Part shown: one piece after another, positions 1 to 11,211 of the stretch
How positions within the stretch are numbered: the first letter of the stretch is position 1
Layout: the number at the start of each line of letters is the position of its first letter
Source of the DNA: Phoronis australis
Lineage: Eukaryota; Phoronida; Phoronidae
Reading direction: 5' to 3'
DNA: 64,000 bases
Assembly: GCA_002633005.1 (NCBI GenBank)
Contig: NMRA01000804.1
Span: forward strand, 74,417 to 138,416
Position numbers and translations under genes: made by a program
The notes under the pieces: model-generated
What the model was told of the DNA's origin: nothing
What the model saw: only the letters and a program-made list of their open reading frames with translations
Databases searched by the model: none

Positions 1-142
1 TCAAAATTTGAAAACTTCTGGGCACTTACAACAGTGTAAGAAGAACTTCTGAACTTCAGCTACAAGTGCCTAACTATAATGAGAACTTTGCTCATTGGTC
101 TAGAGCTACTGTTGACTCATGTCTTGTTCACTTCCTGTCTAG

Positions 143-262
143 ACCCATAAGTTATTCAACGAGTTACTTGAATCAATCCTGGACATGCTGAAGAGAGACG
201 TACCAGACAACTGCAAGAACAGTATGCAGTACTTCACTGTATTATCTACCTACGTACATATG
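143..262 (+). CDS. USP24: USP24-like exon A
   Basis: First exon in the window: 40 codons, THKLFNELL to VLSTYVHM. The acceptor is tctag at 138-142 and the donor ATG|GTAAGT at 262/263. The reading frame is open from the first base. The last ~20 bp of the exon with its donor form the first copy of the 53-bp tandem repeat that follows. Confidence 0.85.
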
Positions 263-3200
263 GTAAGTTATTCAGCCTGCATTATAATACTGTACTATCT
301 ACCTTCGTACATATAGTAAGTTATTCAGCCTGCATTATAATACTGTACTATCTACCTTCGTACATATGGTAAGTTATTCATCCTGCATTATAATACTGTA
401 CTATACACCTTTGTACATATGGTAAGTTATTCAGCCTGCATTATAATACTGTACTATCTACCTTCGTACATATGGTAAGTTATTCAGCCTGCATTATAAT
501 ACTGTACTATATACCTTCGTACATATGGTAAGTTATTCAGCATGCATTATAATACTGTACTATCTATCTCGGTACATTTGGTACGTTATTCATCAGACTA
601 TATTGCAGCCCAATGTTACACATATTGTTAGACATACGCATGTGTTGTGTTACACACCTGTATAGTGGTAGTGAGATGTACAGCATGTAAGTACTAGGGC
701 AAGGAAAATAACATAATTGGTTCTGGCCTGTGTTTTTGTTTTAAAAATTGGTGATCTATTTATTCAGACCAAAATCAGTTTCTATTTATTGGCCTTACTA
801 TATTTTACACCTGTATGTATGTACATATGAATTAAATATATATAGCATATTTTTTTCATATTTTTATTTTGCTCTAGCATGATAATTACAAGTCGTATAA
901 AACAATATACTATACATCGTTTAAGTAACATTAAATCATTACTCAACAAGTACCGTATCTCCTTCAGGATGTAATTTAATAAAGTTAATGAACAAACTTT
1001 TGACTAAATATATATTAATTTTTTGCTAGCATGATCAACAAATTAATATTACAATTTTCCGACTGAATGTTTCCCAGAAAGCCAAAAAACACTGCTATCT
1101 TGTCCACGTGAAAATTTACATGATATGTTTGTTTTAACCAATCAACAAACAGGAGCCAGAAACCGGAGACAAGACAACATTCCCAAAACAGATGGAGAAA
1201 AGTATCACTGTGTTCACCACAGAAAGAGCATAAATCACTTGTTTTTATTTTAATTTTATGTAAATAACTATTAGTTGGCAATATTCTGTGAATTAAGCGG
1301 TATTGAAACCAACACAATTGTGTATCTTTTGTACAATTGAAGGGGAGTTTATTTACTTTTCTCCACCATGTATCAGAGTCACGAAAATTTATTTATAACA
1401 CCGTTTTTATCTATCTCAGATGACCACTTGTTTTTATATATAGCATATTACTATACTTTGCAATGATTCTTTCAACAGGGCCTCTATACTCTAACAGAAT
1501 ATAACCTGTGATGAACTCAATGTCTTCAATACCATGCTTTTTGTGACAGGGTACCAAGGCAGTAACTCACATGTTCCTACACAATGCCTTCCCGCGATTG
1601 GTGGAATTTCTACTGGGCTCATCAGCCAATGGCAGCGACACTCAGGTAATCCTTCGTATGCTGAGCTGTCTTACTTGTAGCAATAGTAATCGGTTTTTGA
1701 ACAGGTTTCATTAAAATACCTTTGATTATAATTACATAATAGACATCATTCCTGTGGGTACACCACTTGTTATGTCTAAATCAAACCTGGAATGTACCAG
1801 GAAAATATTCAGACAACTTCATTCATATTTGTCACATCAGGTAATTGTTATTTTGAATTCTTTATTTACATATGCTATTCCTATCTATGTTTTACTCCAT
1901 TTTAGGCAGTAATCTGATATGACGTTCCCACATTTTGAGAACCAGTTTGATGCTCGATATTCAGGGGAGAAAACTGGGCATATTACATCTGGCTATTACC
2001 CCATTTTAGTTGTGTGCTGTTCTTTTGTTTGAGCAGGAGTCATCTCGTCGGTGGTCATCAGTACAGTCACGGGAGTTTGCTCCCCTGCACAACACGTTGG
2101 CCTTGTTGATACTCAATTGTAATGTGTCGCAACACCATTCAGAGGGTGAGTGATTCCCTGTTAAAGAGCTATTGTGTGCACACATCCCGGGCTCACAACT
2201 AATGTGTCTACTATCTTGGGACACATTACAGTATTTCAGTAGTGAACCCCAGCTAAAGGACCCTCACAGCGTTAATTAGGTCAAACCAAAATCGGGAAGT
2301 TGTCTGTGGTGACTCTTCCACTCAGTGCTTGTTTTTATCATGTGCAATATGGAATGATAGGTCACTGTATTAAAAAATCATGAACCAAAACTCTGGTTTC
2401 ATAGATGGCATTGCATGGGGCCATAAAATATCAGTGTTCCTCTAGTTGTGGGGTGGAGATCATCGGTCGTACTTCTGACGTACTAAATCTTGGTACCAAA
2501 CTTGTTTGAAGTTGCAGGTTTGTTTGTCCTCAGAGTGTTGCATAAACTATACTGTCTACATGGGAAGAGCATTGGTTGATATACAGGGACAACCTTGGTG
2601 TAATCCTTGCATGGAACAGATGTTTGTTTTCTCCCGTTGTCATGACTACCAGGGTGTCATGGGGAGCCTGTTTCCTGAAGAATCTATTTGCATTTTTCTT
2701 TCAACTTTGGAATAAAAATAAGTCTTGGGATGGCTAAACCTGTTTCTTGAAAACAGACAAAGGCTGAAAGTTAGGAAATATGTCTACAACTCAAAGTGAA
2801 AAGACAGAAATCCGTAGTCTGCTAAACAAGACGGAAGACAAAACATAACTTTTTTTGCAGTACAATTTCTGACTTTTAGCTAAAGTCCAACGACAAAAGC
2901 CCCTAGTGTCTCTGAGAAAGAGACCCCTGGTGTTTATTTTTGACATTTCTGTTGATATTTTGATGGGTATGAAAAGTGTTTCAGTGTTGATTAATAATCG
3001 TTTACAGAGCAACGATATAAGTGCATTTGTGTAATCATTTTAATTTTGGTGACCTGTTTCAGCTCTGATAACATCTGACCTGCTTCAAGTGACTGCATAT
3101 CACTTCCTCTAAGTTTGAAACCTTGAAGAAAGTGTGATAAGTAAACTCAAGAACTCGTGTCTTTAGTGTGAAGTGGTTAATTAGTCATCCTGTTGATTTC

Positions 3201-6200
3201 AGATCCCCAGAACTATGCAATCCGTTACCCAGAATGCACCAGTCCCCAGATCTATCTGCGCATGTCTCAGGAGATGGCTGCCATTGTGTTCCATGGACGG
3301 TCTTCCTCTTATGTGAAAGAGGTGAGGGAAAATAATATGCAAAAACAGCGTTCTCGTGGAAAAGTTATCATTTTTTAATTAATTCTTTAATAATGTTAGA
3401 AATAGTGCGCTATAAATGGGAATGAATTTGGAAACATTGGGTATGGTTATACTCTATTCTAGTGTTGTGAACGCATAAAAGTGGCTTTCGTTCGGCACAA
3501 ATCTCAAATTGTGGTGAGCAGGATAGACTAAGTAGACAGGGACAAAAGCCAATGTCATTCATTCATACATATTGCGACATTGGACTTATAATGTGCACAT
3601 CATTTGAATATCCCACTACTATGCAGTGATGATGTGATGGTCACAGTGAACGCCGTTAAATCTAACAGGCCTTAAATCTACATTTAAATCACAGAATTAC
3701 AGTAGTGTAGTTGATGCTGTACATTGTCCACCAAGTACTGTGTCGCCAACTATCCGTAGAGATTATTTTTATGCCGTCATCTGTGTCCGTCACCACCTAG
3801 ACTAGTGGCTCTTTTTGTTATTTTTGAGTCTGTTTTTGACGTCCGCTTCTCAGTCGGCCAAACCACTCTTAGGAATATTAATGAAAATTGAAGTATATCT
3901 TCTTACTGGGAAGAGAACAAGTCATGTTACGATGATTTTTGGACAGTGCCGACTATTGTGGCGTCTTCTAGTAGCAGTTTTGCTTTCTTTGCGTCCGTGG
4001 CTGTATCTCCTAAACCATCTGCAGGATCTGACAAGTGTATTTGTATGAAGGTGACTAGGGATGACGATGGCTTTGTTCCTGATGCGAAGACCCCAGCTGA
4101 CGTTGATTTTTGGATGTTTTTGACTATTCTGGTGCCCTTAGGGACAATCTTGCTTTTTTGCATCTATGGCTGTATCTCGTTAATTCTTTGACGGATCTTT
4201 GTGAAAGTTGGTGGATGGGCACCTATAGTGATGGCAACGGATGACAATGAATTTCAGACCAATAGGACCATAGCTGGGCCCCCTAGGGTCAACTGGTTTT
4301 ACGTTTGCCTCTATATCTTAGGAGTTCCTTGGCTTATTTTCATGAAATTTGTCAAATAGTTGTGTATTACAGAGACAACGCCACCTTCTCAATTCAGATG
4401 GGTTGACATATTCTGCGTCATTTAATGGCTTTTTTATTATTAATACTAAAACACTCATAGAAGCACACTTTGCGGTGCTATCGCGGGCACATTTCAACGC
4501 TCCGCGTTGCTCTTGTACCAATAAGTATGCTGTTTGCCATGTTATGCAACACATTAAAGGAATTTAATAACATGAGTAAAATCAAGTCTAATTGGAATGT
4601 TAAGCACATAATACCAGTCTTATTGGAATGTTTAGCGTGTGGCAACATAATACCAGTCTTTTCACCATGGATGAATTCTCCTATTGTGAAGTGTGCTTAC
4701 AATGTCCTCAATACTGACACTGGCTGCTGTCAGTCAGTCTATGTTGTGTGACCTCTGAACTCTAATCCTTATCCAGGTCATCCATGCCATCCGTGAGATC
4801 GGCAGCCATCTTGATGCCGTGGAGGACATGCTGGTGTATTGCAGTTTCTGCAACTCTAACTTTTCGATGACTGTTCTCAAGCAGATTATGGTAAGGTTGA
4901 CTTGACCCGGTTTAAGTTTGTGGGTAAAAGATTACTCATCCTAGGCTCAAGTGACAGTACAGTGCAGACAAAATGTATCCGGGTCAACGTTTTTGTTTGG
5001 CCTATCAATGATAATGCACTTGTTGTGCGTGGCTGAACTAAAAGAGAAGTTTGAGAAGATTGCAACGTGTTTCCTTTACTACAATTGTAATTTCACGTAT
5101 CAAATTGGGATGATTGGGATAAACTTGGTTCACCTTCATGAGTAGCAGTTGTACATGGACAGCCTCGTCTATATTGTGACATGGCACTTAAAAACATAGC
5201 TTTCACAAAGTGTAAATATTGCCAGCGCTCACGCTACTGAGGTATTTGCATTTTGTTGATTTTTGTTTTCTGGTACATCAAGAGCTTTTGTTAACTGCTG
5301 CATGACAAGAGATAAAGTAGCTATGCAGCATTTTAAAAACTGACTTTTTCTGCGTTTCGTTTCAGCTTCAGTATAGTAACGCCCCCTGTAATGAGCTGAA
5401 GGGAATATTTGCTGTGTTAACCAATTTACTGGTGAGTAGACTGTTAGTTTCAAATTCAGTGCATGTCCTGGAGAACTGTCACCTTGTCCAGTGTGTTGTG
5501 TCTCTTAAGGTTCTTAAGTCATTCTTTGATTTCAAGGGAGATAATCTGTTGCTAGTGTGTACTGGATGTGTGTACGTGATTCTTGTTTATCTTGACTCTT
5601 TTGACATTGGTCGTTTTAGTTGCTCAAAGATCCACTGCAAATGAAGCGCCTGCAGTGTGTCATCGATGGTTATGTGGACGAAAGTGGAACTAACTACGAA
5701 GGAATGTTGTGTAAGTTTGCCGTGTTGATCACTCATTACCACTGGGGACCGCATCTCTTTTAAGTCTCTAAAGCAGGTTTTTCAACTGAACTTTGAAATG
5801 AGACTCAAATATTATTATCTGAGTCGGCGTGTTTGAACAAAAACATTTGATTTGCCTATTGATTTGCATACCAAGTGTAAAATTTTAACATCTTTTTAAA
5901 GAGTGATTTTCCAACTGATCTCACATTTGAAACGTACAATTAATCAGAGTGTTTTAAGATAAAACTTCAGCAGTGACAGATTATTTGAGGAGTGTAACAT
6001 CATATAATCTGTGAATTAGTCCTTAGGGTTAGGGTTCCCACCCTGTCTCTCACCATACCATACTCACCATACTTTTCCTTTCTGCTCGTGTGGTTGAGTA
6101 ATCAGTCACTGACATTTTTTGCTAAAAAACTTAATGGTTTGATCTTTAGGTACGTGCAAAAAGTCTTTATTTAAAATGATGATAACTTCAGATAAAATCT

Positions 6201-8383
6201 TTAAAAACACAATCAGTAATCACTTAGTTACTGAAATTATTTCAACTCACCAACCTGATTCCTCTTCAAAATCTGCTGCCTTTGACCTGTCATTCTACTG
6301 ACCTTTAACCTTCCATTCCAGCTGTAATTAAGGCGTGCCACCAGACAGATAGCAGGCGGTCATACCAGTGTATCAAGCTACTGGTCAGTTTGTCGTCACA
6401 GTGTGCACTGGTCAAGGACTATCTGCTGCAGACTCCTACTAAGTGGCAGTGGGCGGTCAACTGGCTCAAGAAGAAGGTAGGGCGAGCCACTGGCATATAA
6501 CCAACTGTCTAATAGTAGCCGTTTTTATTTACTTTTACCCATCTCAACATCTAGTTGGCAACACAAGTTAACCTATGTGCATTTAAACCTAATTATAGTC
6601 AGTTGATGGGGATGACCCAGGCTAGCAATAGTCTGGTCCCAATTGGGGAGCATCCTCAGGTTGTTGTGAATAAACCAAACAGTTTGTTTGAAAAACGTTT
6701 TGCTTCCAAAGGACAGTAAGTGATGTCTTTGACAAAAAAACAAGTGAGATAATTACATCTTATTGTTCCATTTTTATGCCAATTAGTGCAAGAAGCAGTG
6801 CTAGTCTGATTTATAGTGAGGGCTTTAATTTCACCCACTGTATTTTGCATTAGATGATTATCAACCAATTTAAAGAACTTTTGATGTCAGCCACTCAATG
6901 GTTATAGAGCTGGTATCATCTTTTTGATTACTCGCATTAGAAATGTTTTCTAGGATTTAGAAGACATGACAGTTATTACTTCATCGCAGGTTCATTATAT
7001 AAGTTTTTCTCACAGCTGTCCAAGGAGGATGTCTGCCTCTGAAAATTCATGCTTTTTATTGGAGCTAGTTTCAGTTCAAACGAAAAGTGATGTCGCTTTG
7101 AGAGAGCAGACCTCCTTTTGAAGAAAATTGGTTTTCATGCCAGAATCTGGTTTTTAGCAGTTTTAAGAAATGTTAAGAAACCACCCATGAACCTCGCCAC
7201 ATCCCTACCCATCATTGAAGTAACCTTTGAGCCGTTTTCAGATGACAGAGTACTACGCCCCCCAGGCCAATTCGTCATCCAACGAGGACTCCAGTACTAA
7301 CACCAAACTGTTCCAGAGAACCATCAGCGCACAGGTGACGCTCTATTGATTGTTTTGTCTTCTCAGATGTGACCGCACTGTCTTCAGTCTACTGCATCAC
7401 TTCATAATAGCAAGAATCCAGTCAACAATATTTAATGATTTAAGTTCTCAATGTCACTTTCTAAAGATCAGTGTGGATAGTCGGGTCATGGTAATAGCTG
7501 GATAACTGTGAAGGGGAGTCTCAAGAAGGGGTGTCCCAAGAAGGGGTGTCCCAAAAAGGGACTCCCCACTTAATTATGCCTACATCAGAAAGACATATGA
7601 CTCACTGGTGAAGAAGTCATGAAACTGGACTGAGGTTATGTGCATTTTAAATCATCAACGCTGTTATTTTACACCTGAATAAAACTGACCAGGGGCCCAT
7701 TTCAAGAAACTTGGAATGGGCCCGAGAACTTTATTTAGGATGCGTCCATGGCGACTGACTCAAATTTAGTCACTTTTGTTAGAATGACCTATTCAGCATT
7801 TTGGACACACAATGTTACTGGGGTCCAGTGTCTTGGAACTATGATATACGATTGGATAAAGTTCATCGTAGACTCATGTCTCCATAGTAACGTACCACGA
7901 TTTATTTGCACTGTGGCTGAAACCTTTCACATGCTGTTGATGATGAATGCCCTGGGAAATATTGGGGAAACCCATTTGGATGACCTATTTTTGAAATCCT
8001 GGATGAATGCCTGAATGGGACCCCTGTAATTTGAAGATTAGCAGCAGTTGAATAGTGAGCGTTAGATGTGCCTTTGTCAGAAATGCTGTGGTTCAGTTTG
8101 GAGAAGGTGATTCTGTGTAGGATTTGCGTTTCCTGGTGTTGTTGATGAGTTGTTCCCAGCACCTGATGCTACGGTGGGAATCTTGTGTTTGCAGGATACG
8201 CTCGCTGAGGCCACCGCCATATTGGATGAGTTGGAGACCCAAGAGAATAGTGTGTCTAAGATGGACACCAACGGCAGCGGTGATCACGCGGGCGTGGACG
8301 GGGACACTGGAGAACACAGCATGTCAGTGGACAAAGGCAAGGACGTTGTAGTCAATACTCAGGATGAGGTTGATCAATTGTAA
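143..8383 (+). CDS. USP24: USP24-like ubiquitin carboxyl-terminal hydrolase, C-terminal part (10 exons, 5' end outside window)
   Basis: Joined exons 143-262, 1550-1645, 2037-2145, 3203-3321, 4777-4890, 5366-5431, 5620-5710, 6322-6476, 7242-7334 and 8195-8383 give 1152 nt, or 383 residues plus TAA. Every junction has AG/GT borders and keeps frame (phases 0,0,1,0,0,0,1,0,0). The protein runs from THKLFNELLESILDM to DEVDQL. It resembles the helical C-terminus that follows the catalytic domain in USP24 and its relative USP9X. Segments that look specific to USP24 are RRWSSVQSREF, MLVYCSFCNSNFSM, SRRSYQCIKLLV, WLKKKMTEYY and FQRTISAQDTLA. USP24 is a very large cysteine-protease deubiquitinase; its Cys and His boxes must lie left of position 1. 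The tail after DTLA is acidic, low in complexity and poorly conserved. USP9X/FAF-type is the alternative, less likely because of the FQRTISAQDTL block. The USP family call is very secure; the USP24 symbol is recalled, not searched. Confidence 0.88.
243..600. repeat. 53-bp minisatellite containing the exon A 5' splice site
   Basis: About 6.5 copies of a 53-bp unit begin at 243, 296, 349, 402, 455, 508 and 561. Each repeats the last ~20 bp of the exon (tatctacc..cgtacatatg) plus gtaagtt and the start of the intron. The last copy is degenerate (ggtacg instead of ggtaag). Confidence 0.93.
860..1425 (-). mobile_element. Non-LTR retrotransposon (LINE) remnant, zf-RVT region
   Basis: The minus strand reads TWWRKVNKLPFNCTKDTQ, then CWFQYRLIHRILPTNSYLHK, then DLCSFCGEHSDTFLHLFWEC. 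This is the C-terminal region with a CxxC..HxxxxC zinc knuckle (zf-RVT) found after the RT domain of LINEs. No RT core is present. It lies antisense in a USP24-like intron. The outer limits are approximate. Confidence 0.8.
1550..1645 (+). CDS. USP24: USP24-like exon B
   Basis: 32 codons, GTKAVTHMFLHNAF to NGSDTQ, phase 0 on both sides. The acceptor is tgacag and the donor CAG|GTAATC. The motif HMFLHNAFPRLVEFLLG matches the USP24/USP9X helical region. Confidence 0.87.
2037..2145 (+). CDS. USP24: USP24-like exon C
   Basis: 36 codons plus one base, ESSRRWSSVQSREF to SQHHSE. The acceptor is gagcag and the donor GAGG|GTGAGT, phase 1. The RRWSSxQxREFxxLHNT block is among the most recognisable pieces of this family's C-terminus. 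Confidence 0.88.
3203..3321 (+). CDS. USP24: USP24-like exon D
   Basis: Completes the split Asp codon and adds 39 codons, PQNYAIRYPE to SSSYVKE. The acceptor is atttcag and the donor GAG|GTGAGG. The first half (NYAIRYPECTSPQIYLR) looks variable; the family pattern resumes at the SSSYVKEV junction. Confidence 0.82.
3770..4560 (-). repeat. Reversed copy of the composite 'GCCACTAGG' repeat family
   Basis: On the minus strand this region matches pieces of the 37.4-39.2 kb array: the segment around 3960-4025 corresponds to 38220-38270, and 4461-4515 corresponds to 37535-37590 in opposite orientation. Divergence is substantial. It sits in intron D-E of the USP24-like gene. Confidence 0.65.
4777..4890 (+). 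CDS. USP24: USP24-like exon E
   Basis: 38 codons, VIHAIREIGSHLDA to TVLKQIM. The acceptor is atccag and the donor ATG|GTAAGG. It contains the conserved MLVYCSFCNSNFSM patch. Confidence 0.87.
5366..5431 (+). CDS. USP24: USP24-like exon F (66 nt)
   Basis: A 22-codon exon, LQYSNAPCNELKG to LTNLL, too short to stand out as an open frame. It is supported by the acceptor gtttcag, the donor CTG|GTGAGT, and phase continuity with its neighbours. The APxxELK motif matches the family. Confidence 0.83.
5620..5710 (+). CDS. USP24: USP24-like exon G
   Basis: 30 codons plus one base, LLKDPLQMKRLQ to NYEGML. The acceptor is gttttag and the donor TTGT|GTAAGT, phase 1. The KDPLQMKR motif corresponds to the family's EDPxQxxR segment. 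Confidence 0.84.
6322..6476 (+). CDS. USP24: USP24-like exon H
   Basis: Completes a Ser codon and adds 51 codons, VIKACHQTDSRRSYQ to WLKKK. The acceptor is ttccag and the donor AAG|GTAGGG. The SRRSYQCIKLLVSLS and WQWAVNWLKKK blocks are highly characteristic of USP24-type C-termini. Confidence 0.9.
7242..7334 (+). CDS. USP24: USP24-like exon I
   Basis: 31 codons, MTEYYAPQANSS to FQRTISAQ, phase 0. The acceptor is tttcag and the donor CAG|GTGACG. A Ser/Asn-rich linker separates the tryptophan/tyrosine-rich patch from the FQRTISAQ element that continues in the last exon. Confidence 0.86.
7500..7567. repeat. Short tandem aaggggtgtccc repeat
   Basis: Three imperfect copies of about 17 bp (aaggggagtct, aaggggtgtccc, aaggggtgtccc) are followed by an inverted gggactcccc, so the block can fold back. 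It lies in the last USP24-like intron. Confidence 0.5.
7690..8026. mobile_element. Inverted-repeat element (MITE-like) in the last USP24-like intron
   Basis: The left end CAGGGGCCCATTTCA and the reverse complement of the right end, CAGGGGTCCCATTCA, agree apart from one gap and one base. The left end also has a 14-bp hairpin (7693-7723). No target duplication is evident. The interior (337 bp) has no coding content. Confidence 0.5.
8195..8383 (+). CDS. USP24: USP24-like terminal exon
   Basis: 62 codons plus TAA. It starts with DTLAEATAILDELE, completing the family's AQDTLA block, then becomes an acidic, low-complexity tail ending DEVDQL. The acceptor is ttgcag at 8189-8194. The tail has no recognisable domain. 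Confidence 0.85.
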   Translation, partial: DTLAEATAILDELETQENSVSKMDTNGSGDHAGVDGDTGEHSMSVDKGKDVVVNTQDEVDQL

Positions 8384-8770
8384 CACAGTCCATGATTGGC
8401 TGGTTTTGTATGACACAATTCGGCAACACCAATCAAATTTTCTAGCAGTTGTAATGCCACCTGTGGTTGGCTGTTTTTGTATGATGCGCTTCTGCTACTG
8501 CGGTGAAGTTTATTTTTAAGTAATATAAAGATTGGAGTGGTATCCTCATGAGCGACACACCATAGGAGGCGGGGGGGCTATAGCCCCCACTTTTTTCAGT
8601 GCTGCGCTGCCCATTATACTGTGTACTTTTTTGTGTGTAAGGTGTATTTTCTGTGCGTGATACTACCTGGACAGTATTGGGTGCGCAATAATCTGTGGTT
8701 ATACTTTGTATATAATTGCACATGAGATAGTATGGTGGCATTCTGATATAGACTGCTTTATTAACTGCTA

Positions 8771-8945
8771 CTGGTAGTGAGTAGTGAAATAGGGGCAGGT
8801 CTGGGCATAGTATAGGGGACTCACTGTATCCAGTGAGTAGTGAAATAGGGGGAGGTTTGGGCGTAGTAGAGAGGGACTCACTGTGTCCAGTGAGTAGTGA
8901 AATAGGGGGAGGTTTGGGCATAGTAGAGGGGACTCGGTGTGTCCC
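8771..8945. repeat. 56-57 bp minisatellite, three copies
   Basis: Units start near 8776, 8832 and 8889 with agtgagtagtgaaatagggg, followed by gggcatagta and gactcactg. It lies in the probable 3' UTR of the USP24-like gene. Confidence 0.85.
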
Positions 8946-9000
8946 GAGTAAAATTAGTAGTAGCAATAGAAGTAGTAGCTTTAGGACTGAGGAATGTGAT

Positions 9001-10466
9001 AATAAATAATTGCATTACACCAAAATGATCCATGATTCTCCGCTATGGTGGCTCAGTGCAAGTGGAATAATGACTGAGTTCAAATAAATTTCACTGTCGT
9101 AGAGGGCAAGATAATGAGTTCTGACCTGCAGGGATGACGAAACACTTTTTTGTTGTTTTGACATGCATTGTAGGCAAATGAAATTTTTTTGCACTTCAGA
9201 ATCAGGCCGGACTTTATAATCATTCTTTTTGTGAACTCTTTGTACCAACGCCTGTGTTTCATTACAAAATTGAGGTTCTCGGAATTCACCACGTGGTGCT
9301 AATTAAACAAATCTTACCCGTCTGTCTGCTCCTATTTAGTTGTTTGGTGAGACGTCCGTTTCGCCAGTGGCCGCATGCTGGTGAACTTTCTGGTGTCACC
9401 GACACTTTGTTGAGTGTGTCAGTGAATGGAATGTAGAGTTGACTGTGGGAGGTATCATGATGTTGACGAGTGATTGACAGCGATCTCATAGCAACCTGTT
9501 ATTTTGAGTAACCAGTTATTGTCAGATAATTCAAGTAGAAATGAGATAAAAGGATAGCGTAGGCAGAATGTGTTCCTTTCTTAGAATCTGGGTGCCATTA
9601 GATGGCTAGTATCAATGGTTATGATCATTTCATGCCATTAGATGGCTAGTATCAAATGGTTATGATCATTTCATGCCATTAGATGGCTAGTATCAAATGG
9701 TTATGATCATTTCATGCCATTAGATGGCTAGTATCAAATGGTTATGATCATTTCATGACTGTTTCTATTGCTGTATAAATATCACTGTTTTGATATTTGA
9801 TTGTGTATGAGTGACTGTGTCATGTACACAGTGTGACCCCACCCCAAATCCTTTTATGGTGTGACCCCGCCTTCAAATCCTTTTGAAACATGGAAAGCTT
9901 TATTCACCAAAACAAATTAAGTGATTGTGCAAAATAATGTGGTGTCAATCTAGATTGAAATCAAGGTGTTGATCAAATTATGGATTAACCAAGTCTTGCT
10001 TTCCTGTACTTGTCTGTGACGCTGGTTTACAAGATGAGTGAGTTTCAAATAATTTGTCGGACTAATTTTAGACATTTTAAACTCAATATGTCAATGGAGA
10101 TTTCTTGTTAAAATTTCAATCATGGTGAATGCGAGTGGTTACTCCGCTAACTGAACGCGCCAGAGCATCTTTTGTTGGAGCATTCTTGGTGTTATGTTGC
10201 CACGGAAACTCGGGGCTTACACTAGAGGAAGATGAACTTTGTATAGTCCACTCTGAGGCTGTGCCTACAATTTGTACGATTGAAGGTATGGTTTGGCACC
10301 ATGAAATTTCTGCTGCTGTTCACAAATATTCAGTAATGTATTTGTAATGCAAAGATTGTTATTGAAATAATGTACGAGGATACAGATGGAAACTCTAAAG
10401 ACTCCATTATTAATGAATTTTCTGAGAAAGATTTTAGATTTGTCACTCAAGTTACTGGCAAATAAA
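9001..10466 (+). terminator. Candidate poly(A) signals for the USP24-like gene
   Basis: AATAAA hexamers lie at 9001-9006, 9083-9088 and 10461-10466 downstream of the stop at 8383. The last is followed within 30 bases by a T/G-rich stretch. The sequence does not show which is used. If the distal one is, the 3' UTR spans two minisatellites. Confidence 0.3.
9594..9757. repeat. 41-bp minisatellite, four copies
   Basis: Units carrying ttagatggctagtatca and ggttatgatcatttcat repeat at 9601, 9641, 9682 and 9723. The copies are almost identical (the first lacks one A), which implies recent amplification. Confidence 0.92.
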
Positions 10467-10594
10467 ACTTTCGACTTTTTTACTGGCTTGGTTCTTATTC
10501 ATATCACGCGTACTTCAAGATTTATTTGTCAACAGTAACCATGGTTATCTGTTAATGCAAACTGAACAAAACATATGGATAAAGAAAGCCGGGT

Positions 10595-10662
10595 CAGTGT
10601 GGTAACTAGATGTAACCACGGTAACTAGATGTAACCACACTAACTAGATGTAACCCAGTTAG
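10595..10662. repeat. Three copies of taactagatgtaacca
   Basis: A ~21-bp unit repeated three times in the convergent intergenic region. Confidence 0.8.
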
Positions 10663-11211
10663 GCATGTACTACAATTATGCCAGTGTCCACCAAGGAGTT
10701 ACATATCTATGTAAGAAATTCATTCATTTTTTTATCTAGTTTTTCACTTAATTACAAAAACAAAAGTCAACATTTATAGAACACTTATTTATTTACTCAT
10801 TTTCAGTTTTCAATAGCAGCACAAACTGACTTCAGTAGACTGTATATATATTATAATCATTTACAGACATGAGCTCCCAAATTGCCTCTTCACAGCACGA
10901 AAAATTGTCTCATATCACAAATTTTCGTTAAACAGGTGCACAGCTATGCATTCTCCAAATAGCAAAGTTACTATGACAAGACGAGTGTAAAACACCTGTG
11001 CTGTGATGGTACATTTTATTTCCAGCTAATCAAATACCAGCACTATCTAAAGATCAAGAGGTCCACAATACCACAATATTTTTGCCCAGTGCCAGCAAAA
11101 AGTACAGAGAAATACTGAGTATGAATATCTTTAGCTCACAACGGTGACGTGTCAGTCGGGGAATACGATAGGTTGCTAATACCATTACAAAGAAAGACAT
11201 TACAAGTGTAA

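Larger units (their letters stand above)
1646..7241. other. USP24-like introns B-H
   Basis: Introns at 1646-2036, 2146-3202, 3322-4776, 4891-5365, 5432-5619, 5711-6321 and 6477-7241 separate the exons. Apart from the reversed composite repeat at 3.8-4.56 kb, a 50-bp repeat shared with 43.7 kb (about 1930-1985) and a short duplication at 4590-4660, I see nothing in them. 6025-6036 is two copies of TTAGGG, too few to mean anything. Confidence 0.6.

Noticed and set aside
6025-6036. TTAGGG-like telomere repeat
   Set aside because: Only two units.
8442-8966. 174-codon minus-strand frame
   Set aside because: It crosses the 56-bp minisatellite and owes its length to it; no motif, and it lies in the USP24-like 3' region.
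9594-9757. CRISPR-like array
   Set aside because: Units are contiguous with no unique spacers, and the DNA is animal.
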